DNA of 36,728 nucleotides from Parvibaculum sp. (GTDB taxonomy: Bacteria; Pseudomonadota; Alphaproteobacteria; Parvibaculales; Parvibaculaceae): assembly GCF_002684405.1 (NCBI RefSeq), contig NZ_NYVD01000081.1, forward strand, positions 1 through 36,728, written 5' to 3'. Numbering within the stretch: position 1 is the first letter of the stretch; each line of letters starts with the position of its first letter. The translations under genes were made by a program, and so were the position numbers. This document shows, one piece after another, positions 9,063 through 18,900 of this stretch. The notes under the pieces were generated by a model. It was not told where the DNA came from. It made no database searches and saw only the letters and a list, made by a program, of their open reading frames with translations.

Positions 9063-9955
9063 CCGTTTGCCTTTTCCAGTTCCGCGATCTGGTCGGCCAC
9101 ATTCACGACGCGGCGCGCGATTTCCGCGTGCAGGATCTCAACCATCTTGCCATCGACCTTGAGAACGCCCTTGCCCTGATTTTCCGGCTGGTCGAAAGCC
9201 TCGATCACCTTGCGGGAAAACGCGACCGTTTCCTCATCCGGCGAGAAAACCTTGTTGCAGGGGCCGACCTGGCTTGGGTGGATCAGCGTCTTGCCGTCCA
9301 TGCCGAGATCGCGGCCCTGTTCGCACATGGCAAAGAAGCCGTCCTCGTCCTTGATGTCGTTATAGACGCCGTCGAGGATGACGAGGCCATAGGCGCGCGC
9401 GGCCAGCATCGCAAGCCCCAGCGAGGTCATCATCGGCATACGCTCCGGCGTATGCTGGCAGCGCAATTCCTTGGCGATGTCGTTCGTGCCCATCACCCAG
9501 ACATTCATGCGCAGCGAGGTCTCGGTCTTGGCCGCGATCTCCTTGATGTTGAGCATGGCAAGCGGCGTCTCGATCATGCACCAGAGCTGCATGGTCTCCG
9601 GCGCGCCGGCGGCCGCCATCTGGCTTTCGGCCAGCGTCACGTCGTCGGGCGTGTTGATCTTGGGCACCAGAATGGCGTCCGGCCCGGCCGCGACGGCGGC
9701 GGCGATATCGTCCTTGCCCCAGGCCGTATCGAGTGCATTCACACGAATTGCGATTTCGCGCTTGCCATAACCGCCCGCCTTCACGGCGTCGCAAACCTGC
9801 TGTCGCGCCTCTTCCTTGGCGTCGGGCGCCACGGCATCCTCCAGGTCGAGGATCAGCGCATCGGCGGGAATTTCCTTCGCCTTCTCCAGCGCCCGGGCAT
9901 TCGAGCCGGGCATATAGAGGACGGAACGGCGGGGACGGGCTGTAAAATCTGCCAT
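9059..9955 (-). CDS. CitE-like CoA-ester lyase or (3S)-malyl-CoA thioesterase
   Basis: A 298-residue TIM-barrel protein of the HpcH/HpaI aldolase/citrate lyase beta family. Seen: substrate arginine in IRVNALDTAWG (R71), metal ligands E129 (MIETPLAML) and D159 (MGTNDIAKELR), and KTLIHPSQV near the C-terminus. The family includes malyl-CoA/beta-methylmalyl-CoA lyase (Mcl1) and malyl-CoA thioesterase (Mcl2). The motif GTNDIAKE looks closer to CitE/Mcl2 than to the GAADFAAS form of Mcl1, so the thioesterase is my first choice, with modest certainty. The ATG at 9955 follows GGAAG; the upstream extension has no family likeness. Operon with the hydratase by a 4-base overlap. Confidence 0.8.
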   Translation of the reverse strand: MADFTARPRRSVLYMPGSNARALEKAKEIPADALILDLEDAVAPDAKEEARQQVCDAVKAGGYGKREIAIRVNALDTAWGKDDIAAAVAAGPDAILVPKINTPDDVTLAESQMAAAGAPETMQLWCMIETPLAMLNIKEIAAKTETSLRMNVWVMGTNDIAKELRCQHTPERMPMMTSLGLAMLAARAYGLVILDGVYNDIKDEDGFFAMCEQGRDLGMDGKTLIHPSQVGPCNKVFSPDEETVAFSRKVIEAFDQPENQGKGVLKVDGKMVEILHAEIARRVVNVADQIAELEKANG

Positions 9956-10071
9956 GGGGAACTTCCATTTGATAGCGCGTGAAGAATGCGGCGACACTAT
10001 AAAGACTGTCGGCACGTGTGAAGCCGCATTTGGTCTCGCCCGCCAAAGGAACGAAGGATCGAGAGGAGCGC

Positions 10072-10899
10072 GTGGCACGCATTCTCAGCATATCGAGCCA
10101 GGTCGTTTACGGCACGGTCGGCAATTCGGCGGGCGTTTTCGCCCTGCAAAGGCTCGGGCATGAGGTCTGGCCGGTGCCGACCACCCTGCTCTCCCACCAT
10201 CCGGGCTACGGGGCCCCGGCGGGCGGCCCTCTGCCCGCGGAGGCGATTTCAGCGCTGATCCGCTCGCTGGACGAAAAGGGCTGGCTTGGCCGCTGCGACG
10301 CTATGATGTCGGGCTATCTCGCCGCGCCGGATCAGAAAGAGGCAATCCTCGAGGCGCATGACCGGCTGAAACGCGCCAACCCGCAGGCGCTTTTTCTGTG
10401 CGATCCCGTGCTGGGCGATGAGGAATCCGGGCTCTATGCCGCGCCGGGCGTGGCGGACGCCATGCAAACGCTCATCGCCCGGGCCGACATCGCAACGCCC
10501 AATCTCTTCGAACTCGCCCTCCTGACCGGCACCCCCCAAGGCAAGGCCACGCCGGAGGAGATGCTGCGCGCCGCCACCCCCGCCCGGATATGCCTGACCT
10601 CCGCGCCCGCTCCGGCAGGGCGGATCGGCATTGTCGTCAAGGAGGAGGAGAGCTTCCACGCCGTCGAGACGCCTCGCTTCGAGCCTGCGCCCAAAGGCAC
10701 GGGCGACCTTTTCAGCGCCCTTGTGCTGGGCCGACTGCTCCGTCACGGGAATTTCGCAGAGGCCGCGCGGGAGGCCGCCGCCTCGACCGCCTCCATCGTG
10801 CGGGAAAGCGTGGCGCGGGAAAGAAGCGACCTGACGCTGGCGGAAGCCCAGCAATTCATCGAGCGCCCGGATGAAGAGGCGACCCTGACCGTGCTGTAA
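10072..10899 (+). CDS. pdxY: Pyridoxal kinase (PdxY/PdxK type)
   Basis: About 275 residues of the ribokinase-like family, which phosphorylates pyridoxal in the vitamin B6 salvage route. Seen: ILSISSQVVYGTVGNSAG at the N-terminus, matching the family's IQSHVVYG; LCDPVLGDE in the middle; and the GTGD catalytic motif (aspartate about residue 212) near the C-terminus. Start: the GTG at 10072 gives the usual family N-terminus and follows GAGAGGAG, though spacing is short. A GTG at 10018 would add 18 residues. It is divergent from citE and ends 4 bases from the oppositely oriented Amt-kinase gene. Confidence 0.88.
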   Translation: MARILSISSQVVYGTVGNSAGVFALQRLGHEVWPVPTTLLSHHPGYGAPAGGPLPAEAISALIRSLDEKGWLGRCDAMMSGYLAAPDQKEAILEAHDRLKRANPQALFLCDPVLGDEESGLYAAPGVADAMQTLIARADIATPNLFELALLTGTPQGKATPEEMLRAATPARICLTSAPAPAGRIGIVVKEEESFHAVETPRFEPAPKGTGDLFSALVLGRLLRHGNFAEAAREAAASTASIVRESVARERSDLTLAEAQQFIERPDEEATLTVL

Positions 10900-10903
10900 G
10901 GCC

Positions 10904-13057
10904 TCAGGCGGTGGCCAGCATCGTGTTGTCCTCGACGGTGCGCGTATAGGGCATGCGGACCGTGATGGTGGTGCCCTGTCTCGGTTCCGATTCGATGACG
11001 AGCGAAGCGCCATGCAGGCGGGCCAGCGCGCGGGTGAGCGGCAGGCCAAGCCCCGTGCCCTCCGCGGCATAAACCGTGCTGTCCAGATTGATCTGGCGGA
11101 AGGGTTCGAGCGCCAGCGGAATATCTTCCTTCGCAATGCCCACGCCCGTATCGCTGACCCGGAAGGCGAGACGCCGGTCCGGCTCGAGGAAGGGGGCAAG
11201 TTCCACCCGGCCGCCACGCGGCGTGAACTTCACCGCATTGGAAACGAGATTGAGAATGATCTGACGCATGGCCCGCTTGTCGGCGAAAAGCATCGGCAGG
11301 CCCTCCACCACTTCCACATGGAGCGAAACGCCCGCATCCGCCGCGCGATGATGGATCATCCGGCTGCAACTTTCGACGATCCGGTCTACCTCGAGTTCTT
11401 CCTCATAGAGCTCGTACCGGTCGGCCTCCACCTTGGACAGGTCGAGAATATCGTTGATGAGCGAAAGCAGATGGTTTGAGGATTTGTGGATGTCGTCCAC
11501 ATATTCCTTGTAGCGCTCATTGCCCATCGGCCCGAAAAGCTCGCCATTCATAAGCTCGGAGAATCCGATGATCGCATTGAGCGGCGTACGCAGCTCGTGG
11601 CTCATATTGGCGAGGAACTGGCTTTTGGTGGAATTGGCAAGCTCCGCCGCGTCACGCGCATCGCGCAGCTCACCCGCCGTGCGCTCGCGCTCCATCACTT
11701 CGTGGTTGAACTTCTCGAGCACCTGATTGTAACGCACCGCAATCTCGCCGGCCTCGGTAAAGGGCTCCACATGCACCGGCCGCGAAAAGTCGCTGCGCTT
11801 GGCCTGCGCCTCCATCGCACCCAGCACGTCGAGCAACGAGGAAGATGCGCCGTGCTCGGCCACGTTGAGGCCCATCCGTTCCGCTTCCTCGCTGACGCGG
11901 AGCGGCAGGAAGCGATTGACGATCTTCAGCACGACAAAGCCCGCCCCGAAGGCGAAGACACCGGCGACCGAGACGCCCAGAAGCTGAACGCCGAACTGCT
12001 CCAGCCGCGTATGACCGTCGAGAAACTGCGCCTGATCGCCGAAAATCGCCACGGCCAGCGTGCCCCAGACGCCCGCCGCCAAATGCACTGGCACCGCATC
12101 CACCGCATCGTCGATCTTGTGCGCTTCGAGAACCCCCGAGGCGATATAGGAAACAATGCCGCCAATCGCGCCGATCAGAATGGCCGACGGCGTGTTCACC
12201 AGATGACAATTGGCGGTGATGGCGACAAGCCCGGCCAGCACGCCGTTGATCGTCTGGTCGACGGGGGGAAGCCCGTTGCGCCACCACGTCACCATCACCA
12301 CGGCAAAACCGCCCGCGGCGGCGGCCAGCATCGTATGCACGAGAATGAAGGGAACGCTCGCATTGAGCGCTAGTGTCGAGCCGCCATTGAAGCCGAACCA
12401 GCCGATCCAGAGCAGGAACATGCCCAGCGTCGCAATCGGCATGTCATGCGCCTCGATAGGTCGCCCGTCCTTGCCGAAGCGCCCGATGCGCGGCCCCATC
12501 ACGATGATCGCAGCAAGCGCGATCCAGCCGCCCACGGAGTGAACGACCGTCGAACCGGCAAAATCGATGAAGCCGAGCTTTTCCAGCCAGCCCGCGCTTT
12601 CGCCGAACAACAGCCCGCCCCACGCCCAATGACCGAAGACCGGGTAGATCAGCGTGGACAGAATGGCCGCCGTGATGATGTAGCCGCGGAAGTTCATCCG
12701 CTCAGCCACCGCGCCGGACACGACGGTGGTGGAGGTGGAACAGAAGGCAAGCTGGAAAAAGAAGAACACCATGGTCCAGGGCAGCACATCGCTGCTGCCG
12801 GCCTGCCCCACCATCGCGAATTCGCTCGCGCCGATGAGCCCACTCTGGCTTGCCCCGAACATCAGCCCGAAGCCGATCGCCCAGAAGCCGAGCCCCGACA
12901 CACAGAAATCGACGACGTTCTTGACCGCCACATTGATCGAGTTCTTGGCCCGGACGAGACCGGATTCAAGACAGGTAAAGCCCGCCTGCATCAGCAGCAC
13001 GAGCACGGTGCACACCAGCACCCATGTCGTGTCTATCGATTGAGATAAGCTTTCCAC
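10904..13057 (-). CDS. Ammonium transporter-histidine kinase fusion (Amt-HK sensor)
   Basis: 717 residues in two parts. Residues 1-385 are an Amt/Rh domain with about eleven membrane segments. The twin histidines are kept (H173 in STVVHSVGG, H325 in VPVHLAAG), as is DFAGS before the first. Residues 390-475 form a linker with a helical, HAMP/coiled-coil-like stretch. Residues 476-705 are a sensor kinase: phosphoacceptor H487 in MSHELRTPLNAIIGF, N-box ILNLVSNAVKF, G1 DTGVGI, G2 GTGLGLPL. Amt-kinase fusions are known (an anammox Amt-sensor kinase has been studied), and this probably senses ammonium and signals through phosphotransfer. No receiver gene lies in the window. The 3' end is 4 bases from that of pdxY. 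Confidence 0.92.
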   Translation of the reverse strand: MESLSQSIDTTWVLVCTVLVLLMQAGFTCLESGLVRAKNSINVAVKNVVDFCVSGLGFWAIGFGLMFGASQSGLIGASEFAMVGQAGSSDVLPWTMVFFFFQLAFCSTSTTVVSGAVAERMNFRGYIITAAILSTLIYPVFGHWAWGGLLFGESAGWLEKLGFIDFAGSTVVHSVGGWIALAAIIVMGPRIGRFGKDGRPIEAHDMPIATLGMFLLWIGWFGFNGGSTLALNASVPFILVHTMLAAAAGGFAVVMVTWWRNGLPPVDQTINGVLAGLVAITANCHLVNTPSAILIGAIGGIVSYIASGVLEAHKIDDAVDAVPVHLAAGVWGTLAVAIFGDQAQFLDGHTRLEQFGVQLLGVSVAGVFAFGAGFVVLKIVNRFLPLRVSEEAERMGLNVAEHGASSSLLDVLGAMEAQAKRSDFSRPVHVEPFTEAGEIAVRYNQVLEKFNHEVMERERTAGELRDARDAAELANSTKSQFLANMSHELRTPLNAIIGFSELMNGELFGPMGNERYKEYVDDIHKSSNHLLSLINDILDLSKVEADRYELYEEELEVDRIVESCSRMIHHRAADAGVSLHVEVVEGLPMLFADKRAMRQIILNLVSNAVKFTPRGGRVELAPFLEPDRRLAFRVSDTGVGIAKEDIPLALEPFRQINLDSTVYAAEGTGLGLPLTRALARLHGASLVIESEPRQGTTITVRMPYTRTVEDNTMLATA

Positions 13058-13166
13058 CTCGACGCCCCCGACTGTCCCAACAGAGAGAGCATCGCAGAGA
13101 AGCGTTAAGTTTCCGCTTATCGAAAACTGCCGAATTCACCCGTAAACTGCTGTTTATAAAGCAATT

Positions 13167-13183
13167 TGCACAGTTTGTGTGCA
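13167..13183 (-). promoter_or_regulatory. Candidate NtrC-type site upstream of the Amt-kinase
   Basis: TGCACAGTTTGTGTGCA is a 17-bp dyad that fits TGCAC-N7-GTGCA, the spacing and half-sites of classical NtrC sites. It lies 110 bases upstream of the Amt-kinase start, in the only gap between that gene and asd. I could not find a matching sigma-54 promoter (GG-N10-GC) between it and the start codon, so NtrC binding is inference. Confidence 0.5.
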
Positions 13184-13216
13184 GACTATGCCTGCGCGAC
13201 CCGGAAGGCGGGGGTG

Positions 13217-14239
13217 TCAGCCCGCCTTCTTCAGATAGCGCGCCCCGAGAATTTCTGCGATCTGCACGGCGTTGAGCGCCGCGCCCTTGCGCAGATTGTC
13301 GGAGACGACCCACAGGTTGAGACCGTTATCGACGGTGGGGTCGGAGCGCAGCCGGCTGATATAGGTCGCATACTCGCCCACGCATTCGACCGGCGTGACG
13401 TAACCGCCATCCTCGCGCTTGTCGACGACGAGACAACCCGGCGCCTCGCGCAGGATGTCGCGCGCCTCATCGTCGGAAATCTCCCGCTCGAATTCGAGAT
13501 TGAGCGCTTCGGCATGCCCCACGAAAACCGGCACGCGCACACAGGTCGCCGTCACCTTGATCTTCGGATCGAGGATCTTCTTGGTTTCGACCATCATCTT
13601 CCATTCCTCCTTGGTCGAGCCGTCTTCCATGAAGGCGTCGATATGAGGAATGACGTTGAAGGCGATCTGCTTGGTGAAGAACTCCGATTCCTTCGGATCG
13701 TTCACGAAGATGGAGCGCGTCTGGGTGAAGAGCTCATCCATCGCCTCCTTGCCCGCGCCGGAAACCGACTGATAGGTCGACACCACGCAGCGCGTGATCT
13801 TCGCCGCATCGTGCAGCGGCTTCATCGCCACCACCATCTGCGCCGTGGAACAATTCGGGTTCGCGATGATGTTCTTCTTGGTGTAACCGGCAATCGCGTC
13901 GGCATTCACTTCCGGCACCACGAGCGGCACATCCGGGTCCATCCGCCACTTCGACGAATTGTCGATGACGACGCAGCCCTTGGCTGCGATCTTGGGCGCC
14001 CATTCCGCCGACATCTCGCCGGACGTCGCCATCAGGCAGATATCGGTGCCCGCGAAATCATAGGTATCGAGCGCCTTCACCTTAAGCGTGCGCTCGCCAT
14101 AAGAGACTTCCGTCCCCTGGCTGCGGCGCGAGGCAAGCGCCACCACCTCGTCGGCGGGGAACTCGCGCTCCGCAAGGATGTTGAGCATCTCCTGGCCCAC
14201 ATTACCCGTGGCACCGAGGACGGCGACCTTGTAGCCCAT
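13217..14239 (-). CDS. asd: Aspartate-semialdehyde dehydrogenase
   Basis: A 340-residue NADPH enzyme that reduces aspartyl phosphate to aspartate semialdehyde, feeding lysine, diaminopimelate, threonine and methionine synthesis. Seen: nucleotide-binding motif VAVLGATGNVGQEML (5-19), catalytic C130 in ANPNCSTAQMV, Q157 in TYQSVSGAG, and the substrate region VRVPVFVGHAEALNLEFE. Normal length. It is 66 bases after leuB on the same strand and probably ends the leuC-leuD-leuB-asd unit. Its stop codon sits in a GC-rich dyad without a T-run. Confidence 0.97.
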   Translation of the reverse strand: MGYKVAVLGATGNVGQEMLNILAEREFPADEVVALASRRSQGTEVSYGERTLKVKALDTYDFAGTDICLMATSGEMSAEWAPKIAAKGCVVIDNSSKWRMDPDVPLVVPEVNADAIAGYTKKNIIANPNCSTAQMVVAMKPLHDAAKITRCVVSTYQSVSGAGKEAMDELFTQTRSIFVNDPKESEFFTKQIAFNVIPHIDAFMEDGSTKEEWKMMVETKKILDPKIKVTATCVRVPVFVGHAEALNLEFEREISDDEARDILREAPGCLVVDKREDGGYVTPVECVGEYATYISRLRSDPTVDNGLNLWVVSDNLRKGAALNAVQIAEILGARYLKKAG

Positions 14240-14305
14240 ATCTGGCTCCTTCCTGAGAACCGCCCGTCCCGGGCGATTTTCCGGCGGGTCGGGCTGTCTT
14301 TTGGA

Positions 14306-15412
14306 TTATCCGTTCAGCTTGTCGAGCGCCGCGAGGATCGCGTCGCCCATCTCGGTCGTGCCGACTTTTTTCATGCCGTCCTGCATGATGTCGCCGGTGC
14401 GCAGGCCGTCGGCCAGCACGGTATCCACGGCTTTCTCCAGCAGGTCGGCATCCGCGCCAAGCTCGAAGGTGTAGCGCAGCGCCATCGCGAAGGAGAGGAT
14501 GGACGCAATCGGGTTCGCAGCCCCCGTGCCCGCAATATCCGGCGCGGAGCCATGCACGGGTTCGTACATCGCGCAGGCCTTGCCGTTCGCATCCTTCGCA
14601 CCGAGCGAGGCGGAGGGCAGCATGCCGAGCGAGCCGGTGAGCATGGACGCAATATCGGACAGCACGTCGCCGAAAAGATTGTCGGTCACAATGACATCGA
14701 ACTGCTTCGGGTTACGCACGAGCTGCATGGCGCAATTGTCGGCCAGCATGTTCTCGAGCGTCACATCGGAGAACTTCTCCTTGTGCAGCTTCGCAACCTC
14801 TTCGTACCAGAGCACGCCCGATTTCATGACATTGCGCTTCTCGACCGACATCACGCGATTGTCGCGCTTGCGGGCAAGATCGAACGCGACTTCCGCGATA
14901 CGGCGGATTTCGCCCGTCGTATAGACCTGCGTATCGACACCGCGCCGTTCGCCATTGCCGAGATCGGTGATTTCCTTCGGCTCGCCGAAATAGACACCGC
15001 CGGTCAGCTCGCGCACGATCATGATGTCGAGACCTTCGACGATCTCGCGCTTCAGCGACGAGGCATCGGCAAGCGCCGAGAAGCAGAGCGCCGGCCGCAG
15101 ATTGGCGAACAGTTCGAGATCCTTGCGCAGACGCAGCAGGCCCGCCTCGGGGCGCCCTTCATAGGGGACGTTATCCCATTTGGGTCCGCCGACCGCACCG
15201 AGCAGCACGGCATCGGCCTTCTTCGCCTTTTCGACCGTCTCGTCCGTCACAGCCACGCCATGCGCATCATAGCAGCAGCCGCCGACAAGCTCGTTCTCGA
15301 TGTCTGCATCGAAACCGCGCTTGTCGTTGTACCAGGCGATGACGCGCTCGACTTCGCCCATCACTTCCGGGCCGATACCATCACCGGCGACGATCAGGAT
15401 CTTCTTGCTCAT
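14306..15412 (-). CDS. leuB: 3-isopropylmalate dehydrogenase
   Basis: A 368-residue NAD enzyme that oxidises and decarboxylates 3-isopropylmalate in leucine synthesis. Seen: start [20 protein letters not shown], substrate region [17 protein letters not shown], metal aspartates in [16 protein letters not shown], and the NAD loop [17 protein letters not shown]. The leucine-specific length and motifs separate it from isocitrate or tartrate dehydrogenases. It follows leuD by 48 bases. Confidence 0.97.
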   Translation of the reverse strand: MSKKILIVAGDGIGPEVMGEVERVIAWYNDKRGFDADIENELVGGCCYDAHGVAVTDETVEKAKKADAVLLGAVGGPKWDNVPYEGRPEAGLLRLRKDLELFANLRPALCFSALADASSLKREIVEGLDIMIVRELTGGVYFGEPKEITDLGNGERRGVDTQVYTTGEIRRIAEVAFDLARKRDNRVMSVEKRNVMKSGVLWYEEVAKLHKEKFSDVTLENMLADNCAMQLVRNPKQFDVIVTDNLFGDVLSDIASMLTGSLGMLPSASLGAKDANGKACAMYEPVHGSAPDIAGTGAANPIASILSFAMALRYTFELGADADLLEKAVDTVLADGLRTGDIMQDGMKKVGTTEMGDAILAALDKLNG

Positions 15413-15460
15413 ACTCGGTCTTTCGTTTTCTTGTCGTGGTGCGGACGATGCTCGGCAGGA

Positions 15461-16066
15461 TCAGACCCAGGGCTGGACTTCTTTCTGCTTCGTCTCGTAA
15501 TCGGCGATCTCGTCTTCCTTCTGAAGCGTCAGGCCGACATCGTCGAGACCTTCCATCAGACAATGCTTGCGGAAGGGATCGACGTCGAACTTGATGACGC
15601 CGCCATCCGGCCCGCGAATTTCCTGCGCTTCGAGATCGATGGTGACGACCGCGTTGGACCCGCGCTCGGCATCGTCCATCAGCTTGTCGACTTCTTCCTG
15701 CGGCAACACGATCGGCAGAATGCCGTTCTTGAAGCAGTTGTTATAAAAAATGTCGGCAAAGCTCGGCGCGATGATGCAGCGGATACCGAAATCCAGAAGC
15801 GCCCAGGGCGCATGTTCGCGCGACGAGCCGCAGCCGAAATTGTCGCCGGTCACGAGGATCTGCGCATTCCGGTAGGCCGGCTTGTTCAGCACGAAGTCCG
15901 GGATTTCCTTCTTGTCGTCGTCATAACGCATTTCGTCGAACAGGTTCTTGCCGAGCCCGGTGCGCTTGATCGTCTTCAGGAACTGCTTGGGGATGATCAT
16001 GTCGGTATCGACATTGATCATGTCCAAGGGCGCCGCGACGCCTTCCAGTTTGGTGAATTTTTCCAT
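15461..16066 (-). CDS. leuD: 3-isopropylmalate dehydratase small subunit
   Basis: A 201-residue swivel-domain subunit that pairs with LeuC to isomerise 2- to 3-isopropylmalate. Seen: [38 protein letters not shown] (the substrate-recognition loop) and [10 protein letters not shown]. Start at the ATG 16066, directly before MEKFTKLEG; the frame is open further but overlaps leuC. Twenty bases separate it from leuC, so the two subunits are surely co-expressed. Confidence 0.97.
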   Translation of the reverse strand: MEKFTKLEGVAAPLDMINVDTDMIIPKQFLKTIKRTGLGKNLFDEMRYDDDKKEIPDFVLNKPAYRNAQILVTGDNFGCGSSREHAPWALLDFGIRCIIAPSFADIFYNNCFKNGILPIVLPQEEVDKLMDDAERGSNAVVTIDLEAQEIRGPDGGVIKFDVDPFRKHCLMEGLDDVGLTLQKEDEIADYETKQKEVQPWV

Positions 16067-16086
16067 CTTCTGCTGTTCCCGTTCAA

Positions 16087-17505
16087 TCAGTCGAAATCGC
16101 GCACATCGACGAAGTGGCCGGCGATCGCCGCCGCCGCCGCCATGGCGGGCGAGACGAGATGCGTGCGCCCGCCGCGGCCCTGACGGCCTTCGAAGTTGCG
16201 GTTGGAGGTGGAGGCGCAACGCTCGCCCGGCTCCAGCTTGTCGGCATTCATCGCCAGGCACATGGAGCAGCCCGGCTCGCGCCACTCAAAACCCGCTTCG
16301 ATGAAGATCTTGTCGAGACCTTCCTTCTCCGCCTGCTCCTTCACGAGACCCGAGCCCGGCACCACCATCGCGCTGACGGTGGAGGCGACCTTCCGCCCCT
16401 TGTCCAGCGCCTTCTGGGCGATGACCGCCGCGGCGCGCAAATCTTCGATGCGGCCATTGGTGCACGACCCGATAAAGGCGCGGTCGATCTTGACCTCCGT
16501 CATCGGCGTGCCTGCCGTGAGGCCCATATAGTCCAGCGAACGCTGCATGGCGCGCGCGCGATGCTCGTCCGGCTGGCTCTTGGGATCCGGCACGACATCG
16601 GTGATCTTCACCACGTCCTGAGGCGAGGTGCCCCAGGTGACGAGCGGCGGCAGATCGGCGATGTCGATGGTGATTTCCTTGTCGAACACCGCACCTTCGT
16701 CGCTCGGCAGCGTCTTCCAGTACTCGACCGCCATCTCCCACGCCTTGCCCTTGGGCGCGCGCGGGCGGCCTTCCAGATAGGCATAGGTCTTTTCGTCCGG
16801 CGCGATGAGGCCGGCGCGGGCGCCGCCTTCGATCGTCATGTTGCAGACGGTCATGCGGCCTTCCATGGAAAGGTCGCGGATCGCCTCGCCCGCGAACTCG
16901 ATCACATAACCGGTGCCGCCCGCCGTGCCGATCTCGCCGATGATCGCCAGCACGATGTCCTTCGCCGTAAAGCCCTCAGGCGCCTTGCCCACCACATTGA
17001 TGCGCATGTTCTTGGCCTTGGACTGGATCAGCGTCTGGGTCGCGAGCACATGCTCGACCTCCGACGTGCCGATGCCATGCGCCAGCGCGCCGAAGGCGCC
17101 ATGCGTGGAGGTGTGGCTGTCGCCGCAAACGATGGTCGTGCCGGGGAGCGTGAAGCCCTGTTCCGGCCCGACGATATGCACGATGCCCTGGCGGATATCG
17201 GACATTTCCAGATATTCGACGCCGAAATCCTTGGCGTTGTGTTCCAGCGTCTCGACCTGGAGCTTCGATTCCGGATCGGAAATGCCATGCGCCCGGTCGG
17301 TGGTCGGCACATTATGATCGGCAACCGCCAGCGTGCGCTCGGGGCGGTGCACCTGACGATGCGCCATACGCAGGCCTTCGAACGCCTGCGGGCTGGTGAC
17401 TTCATGCACCAGATGCCGGTCGATATAGAGCAGGCAGGTTCCATCCTTCTGCTCTTCCACCAGATGGGCATCCCAGATCTTGTCGTACATGGTGCGGGGC
17501 GCCAT
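16087..17505 (-). CDS. leuC: 3-isopropylmalate dehydratase large subunit
   Basis: A 472-residue aconitase-family subunit carrying the [4Fe-4S] cluster. Cluster cysteines are C348 (IGSCTNGR), C413 and C416 ([10 protein letters not shown]). Other family motifs: [20 protein letters not shown] and [17 protein letters not shown]. Start ATG at 17505 follows AGAGGATTGGAG. It heads leuC-leuD-leuB-asd. The 100 bases upstream, after the rplS terminator, must hold the promoter, but I saw no convincing leucine leader peptide or attenuator there. Confidence 0.97.
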   Translation of the reverse strand: MAPRTMYDKIWDAHLVEEQKDGTCLLYIDRHLVHEVTSPQAFEGLRMAHRQVHRPERTLAVADHNVPTTDRAHGISDPESKLQVETLEHNAKDFGVEYLEMSDIRQGIVHIVGPEQGFTLPGTTIVCGDSHTSTHGAFGALAHGIGTSEVEHVLATQTLIQSKAKNMRINVVGKAPEGFTAKDIVLAIIGEIGTAGGTGYVIEFAGEAIRDLSMEGRMTVCNMTIEGGARAGLIAPDEKTYAYLEGRPRAPKGKAWEMAVEYWKTLPSDEGAVFDKEITIDIADLPPLVTWGTSPQDVVKITDVVPDPKSQPDEHRARAMQRSLDYMGLTAGTPMTEVKIDRAFIGSCTNGRIEDLRAAAVIAQKALDKGRKVASTVSAMVVPGSGLVKEQAEKEGLDKIFIEAGFEWREPGCSMCLAMNADKLEPGERCASTSNRNFEGRQGRGGRTHLVSPAMAAAAAIAGHFVDVRDFD

Positions 17506-17605
17506 GGCTCCAATCCTCTCTGTCGTCTCCGGCGCCGTTTACTTACGCGCCGTTATTTTCAAAGGCATGTCGGAATGCGCTGGATATGGGACGCACTCCG
17601 GAACG

Positions 17606-17646
17606 AAAAAAGCGGGCCCGGGCGCTCCGGCGCCCTGCCCGCTTTT
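17606..17646 (-). terminator. Terminator after rplS
   Basis: Leftward hairpin: outer 10-bp stem (AAAAGCGGGC at 17608-17617, complement at 17637-17646) enclosing a second GC stem around TCCG, followed on the leftward strand by TTTTTT. It ends the rpsP-rimM-trmD-rplS transcript before leuC. Confidence 0.85.
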
Positions 17647-17682
17647 CGAAGATGGTTTTCTGCTCTGTGAGAGCGGCCGAAA

Positions 17683-18078
17683 TCAGGCGGCGCCGTTCTT
17701 GTCTTCGCGACGGGCTTTATGGTCCTGTTTCTCGGTAATTCGGGCTGCCTTGCCGCGCAGGCCACGCAGGTAATAGAGCTTCGCACGACGGACGCGGCCG
17801 CGGCGCAGCACCTTGATCGAGGCGACAAGCGGGCTGTAGACCGGGAAGACGCGTTCCACGCCTTCGCCGTAGGAAATCTTGCGGACGGTGAAGTTTTCCT
17901 GCAGGCCCGAGCCGGAACGCGCAATGCACACGCCCTCGAATGCCTGAAGGCGCTCGCGCGAGCCTTCCACCACCTTCACATTGACCTGCAGCGTGTCGCC
18001 CGGCGCGAATTCCGGGACGTCCTTGGTCGCTGCCAGCGATGCCATCTGCTCCTGCTCGAGCTGCTGGATGATATTCAT
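17683..18078 (-). CDS. rplS: 50S ribosomal protein L19
   Basis: A 131-residue ribosomal protein at the 30S-50S interface. Seen: [15 protein letters not shown] at the start, [40 protein letters not shown], and [19 protein letters not shown]. The ATG at 18078 follows GAGGTTGATCGTT; the frame is open to 18144 without family likeness. The basic C-terminal extension after the core is usual in alphaproteobacteria. Last gene of the rpsP operon, ended by a strong terminator. Confidence 0.97.
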   Translation of the reverse strand: MNIIQQLEQEQMASLAATKDVPEFAPGDTLQVNVKVVEGSRERLQAFEGVCIARSGSGLQENFTVRKISYGEGVERVFPVYSPLVASIKVLRRGRVRRAKLYYLRGLRGKAARITEKQDHKARREDKNGAA

Positions 18079-18147
18079 AACGATCAACCTCGAATGTGAA
18101 GGCCTTCCGGGCAAAATGCCTCCGGAAGCGCGGTTCACTATCACGTT

Positions 18148-18900
18148 TTAATCCGTATGGCGACCACCTTTGGGCGATTCCGTGAGGAATTTTTCCCAAA
18201 GGTCCGGCCGCCGCGTTCTTGTCAGCTCCTCGGCCCGCTCTCTGCGCCATGCGTTAACCTTTGCATGGTCGCCGGAGGTCAGAACCGCCGGAATTTCCCG
18301 TCCTTCGAAAACCGCAGGCCGGGTGTAGTGCGGGTATTCAAGCAACCCGCTCTCGAAACTCTCGTCCTCGCCCGAAAGCCCGCTGCCCATCACGCCGGGC
18401 AGCAGCCTTACACAGGCATCGATCAGTGCCATCGCGGCCGGTTCGCCGCCGGAGAGTACGAAATCCCCGAGGCTTACCTCTTCCATGGACCGCGCCTCGA
18501 TCACGCGCTGGTCCACCCCTTCAAAACGCCCGCACAGAAGCGTCACACCGGGCCCGGCGGCCAGCTCCCGGACCCGTTTCTGGGTCAGCGACTTACCCCG
18601 AGGGCTCAAATAAATCAAGGGCTTGGCGCTATCCGGCCGATGCACCGCATCCACCGCCGCCGCCACCACATCGGCCCGCATCACCATGCCCGGACCGCCG
18701 CCTGCCGGCGTATCGTCAACGCTGCGGTGTTTATCGCTCGCGAACCCGCGAATGTCCACAGCCCTGAGCCGCCATGTGCCCTCTTCGAGCGCCCGCCCCG
18801 CCAGCGAAATGCCGAGCGGGCCGGGAAACATGGACGGAAAGAGGGTCAGCACGTCGGCTTCCCATACTCTTTCCGGATCGGAGGCGCCGGCCTTACTCAT
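18148..18900 (-). CDS. trmD: tRNA (guanine37-N1)-methyltransferase
   Basis: A 250-residue SPOUT methyltransferase that makes m1G37 next to the anticodon and prevents frameshifting. Seen: [16 protein letters not shown], the knot and SAM loops [26 protein letters not shown] and [19 protein letters not shown], and the C-terminal [20 protein letters not shown] 18900 follows GAGGAGGCGGCGG and overlaps the rimM end by 8 bases; an in-frame ATG at 18927 would extend it into rimM without a better match. Confidence 0.96.
   Translation of the reverse strand: MSKAGASDPERVWEADVLTLFPSMFPGPLGISLAGRALEEGTWRLRAVDIRGFASDKHRSVDDTPAGGGPGMVMRADVVAAAVDAVHRPDSAKPLIYLSPRGKSLTQKRVRELAAGPGVTLLCGRFEGVDQRVIEARSMEEVSLGDFVLSGGEPAAMALIDACVRLLPGVMGSGLSGEDESFESGLLEYPHYTRPAVFEGREIPAVLTSGDHAKVNAWRRERAEELTRTRRPDLWEKFLTESPKGGRHTD

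Noticed and set aside
13205-13228. AAGGCGGG/CCCGCCTT hairpin around the asd stop as a terminator
   Set aside because: It overlaps the stop codon and is followed by GC-rich sequence, not a T-run, on the leftward strand.
14261-14280. CGCCCG-TCC-CGGGCG hairpin followed by ATTTT between leuB and asd
   Set aside because: The T-run faces rightward while the genes run leftward, and the 3-base loop is tight. Probably chance, and leuB-asd look co-transcribed.
13166-16183. A 1005-codon + strand frame opposite asd, leuB and leuD
   Set aside because: Spans three well-identified genes and their gaps on the other strand; composition is shadow-like, with no motif.
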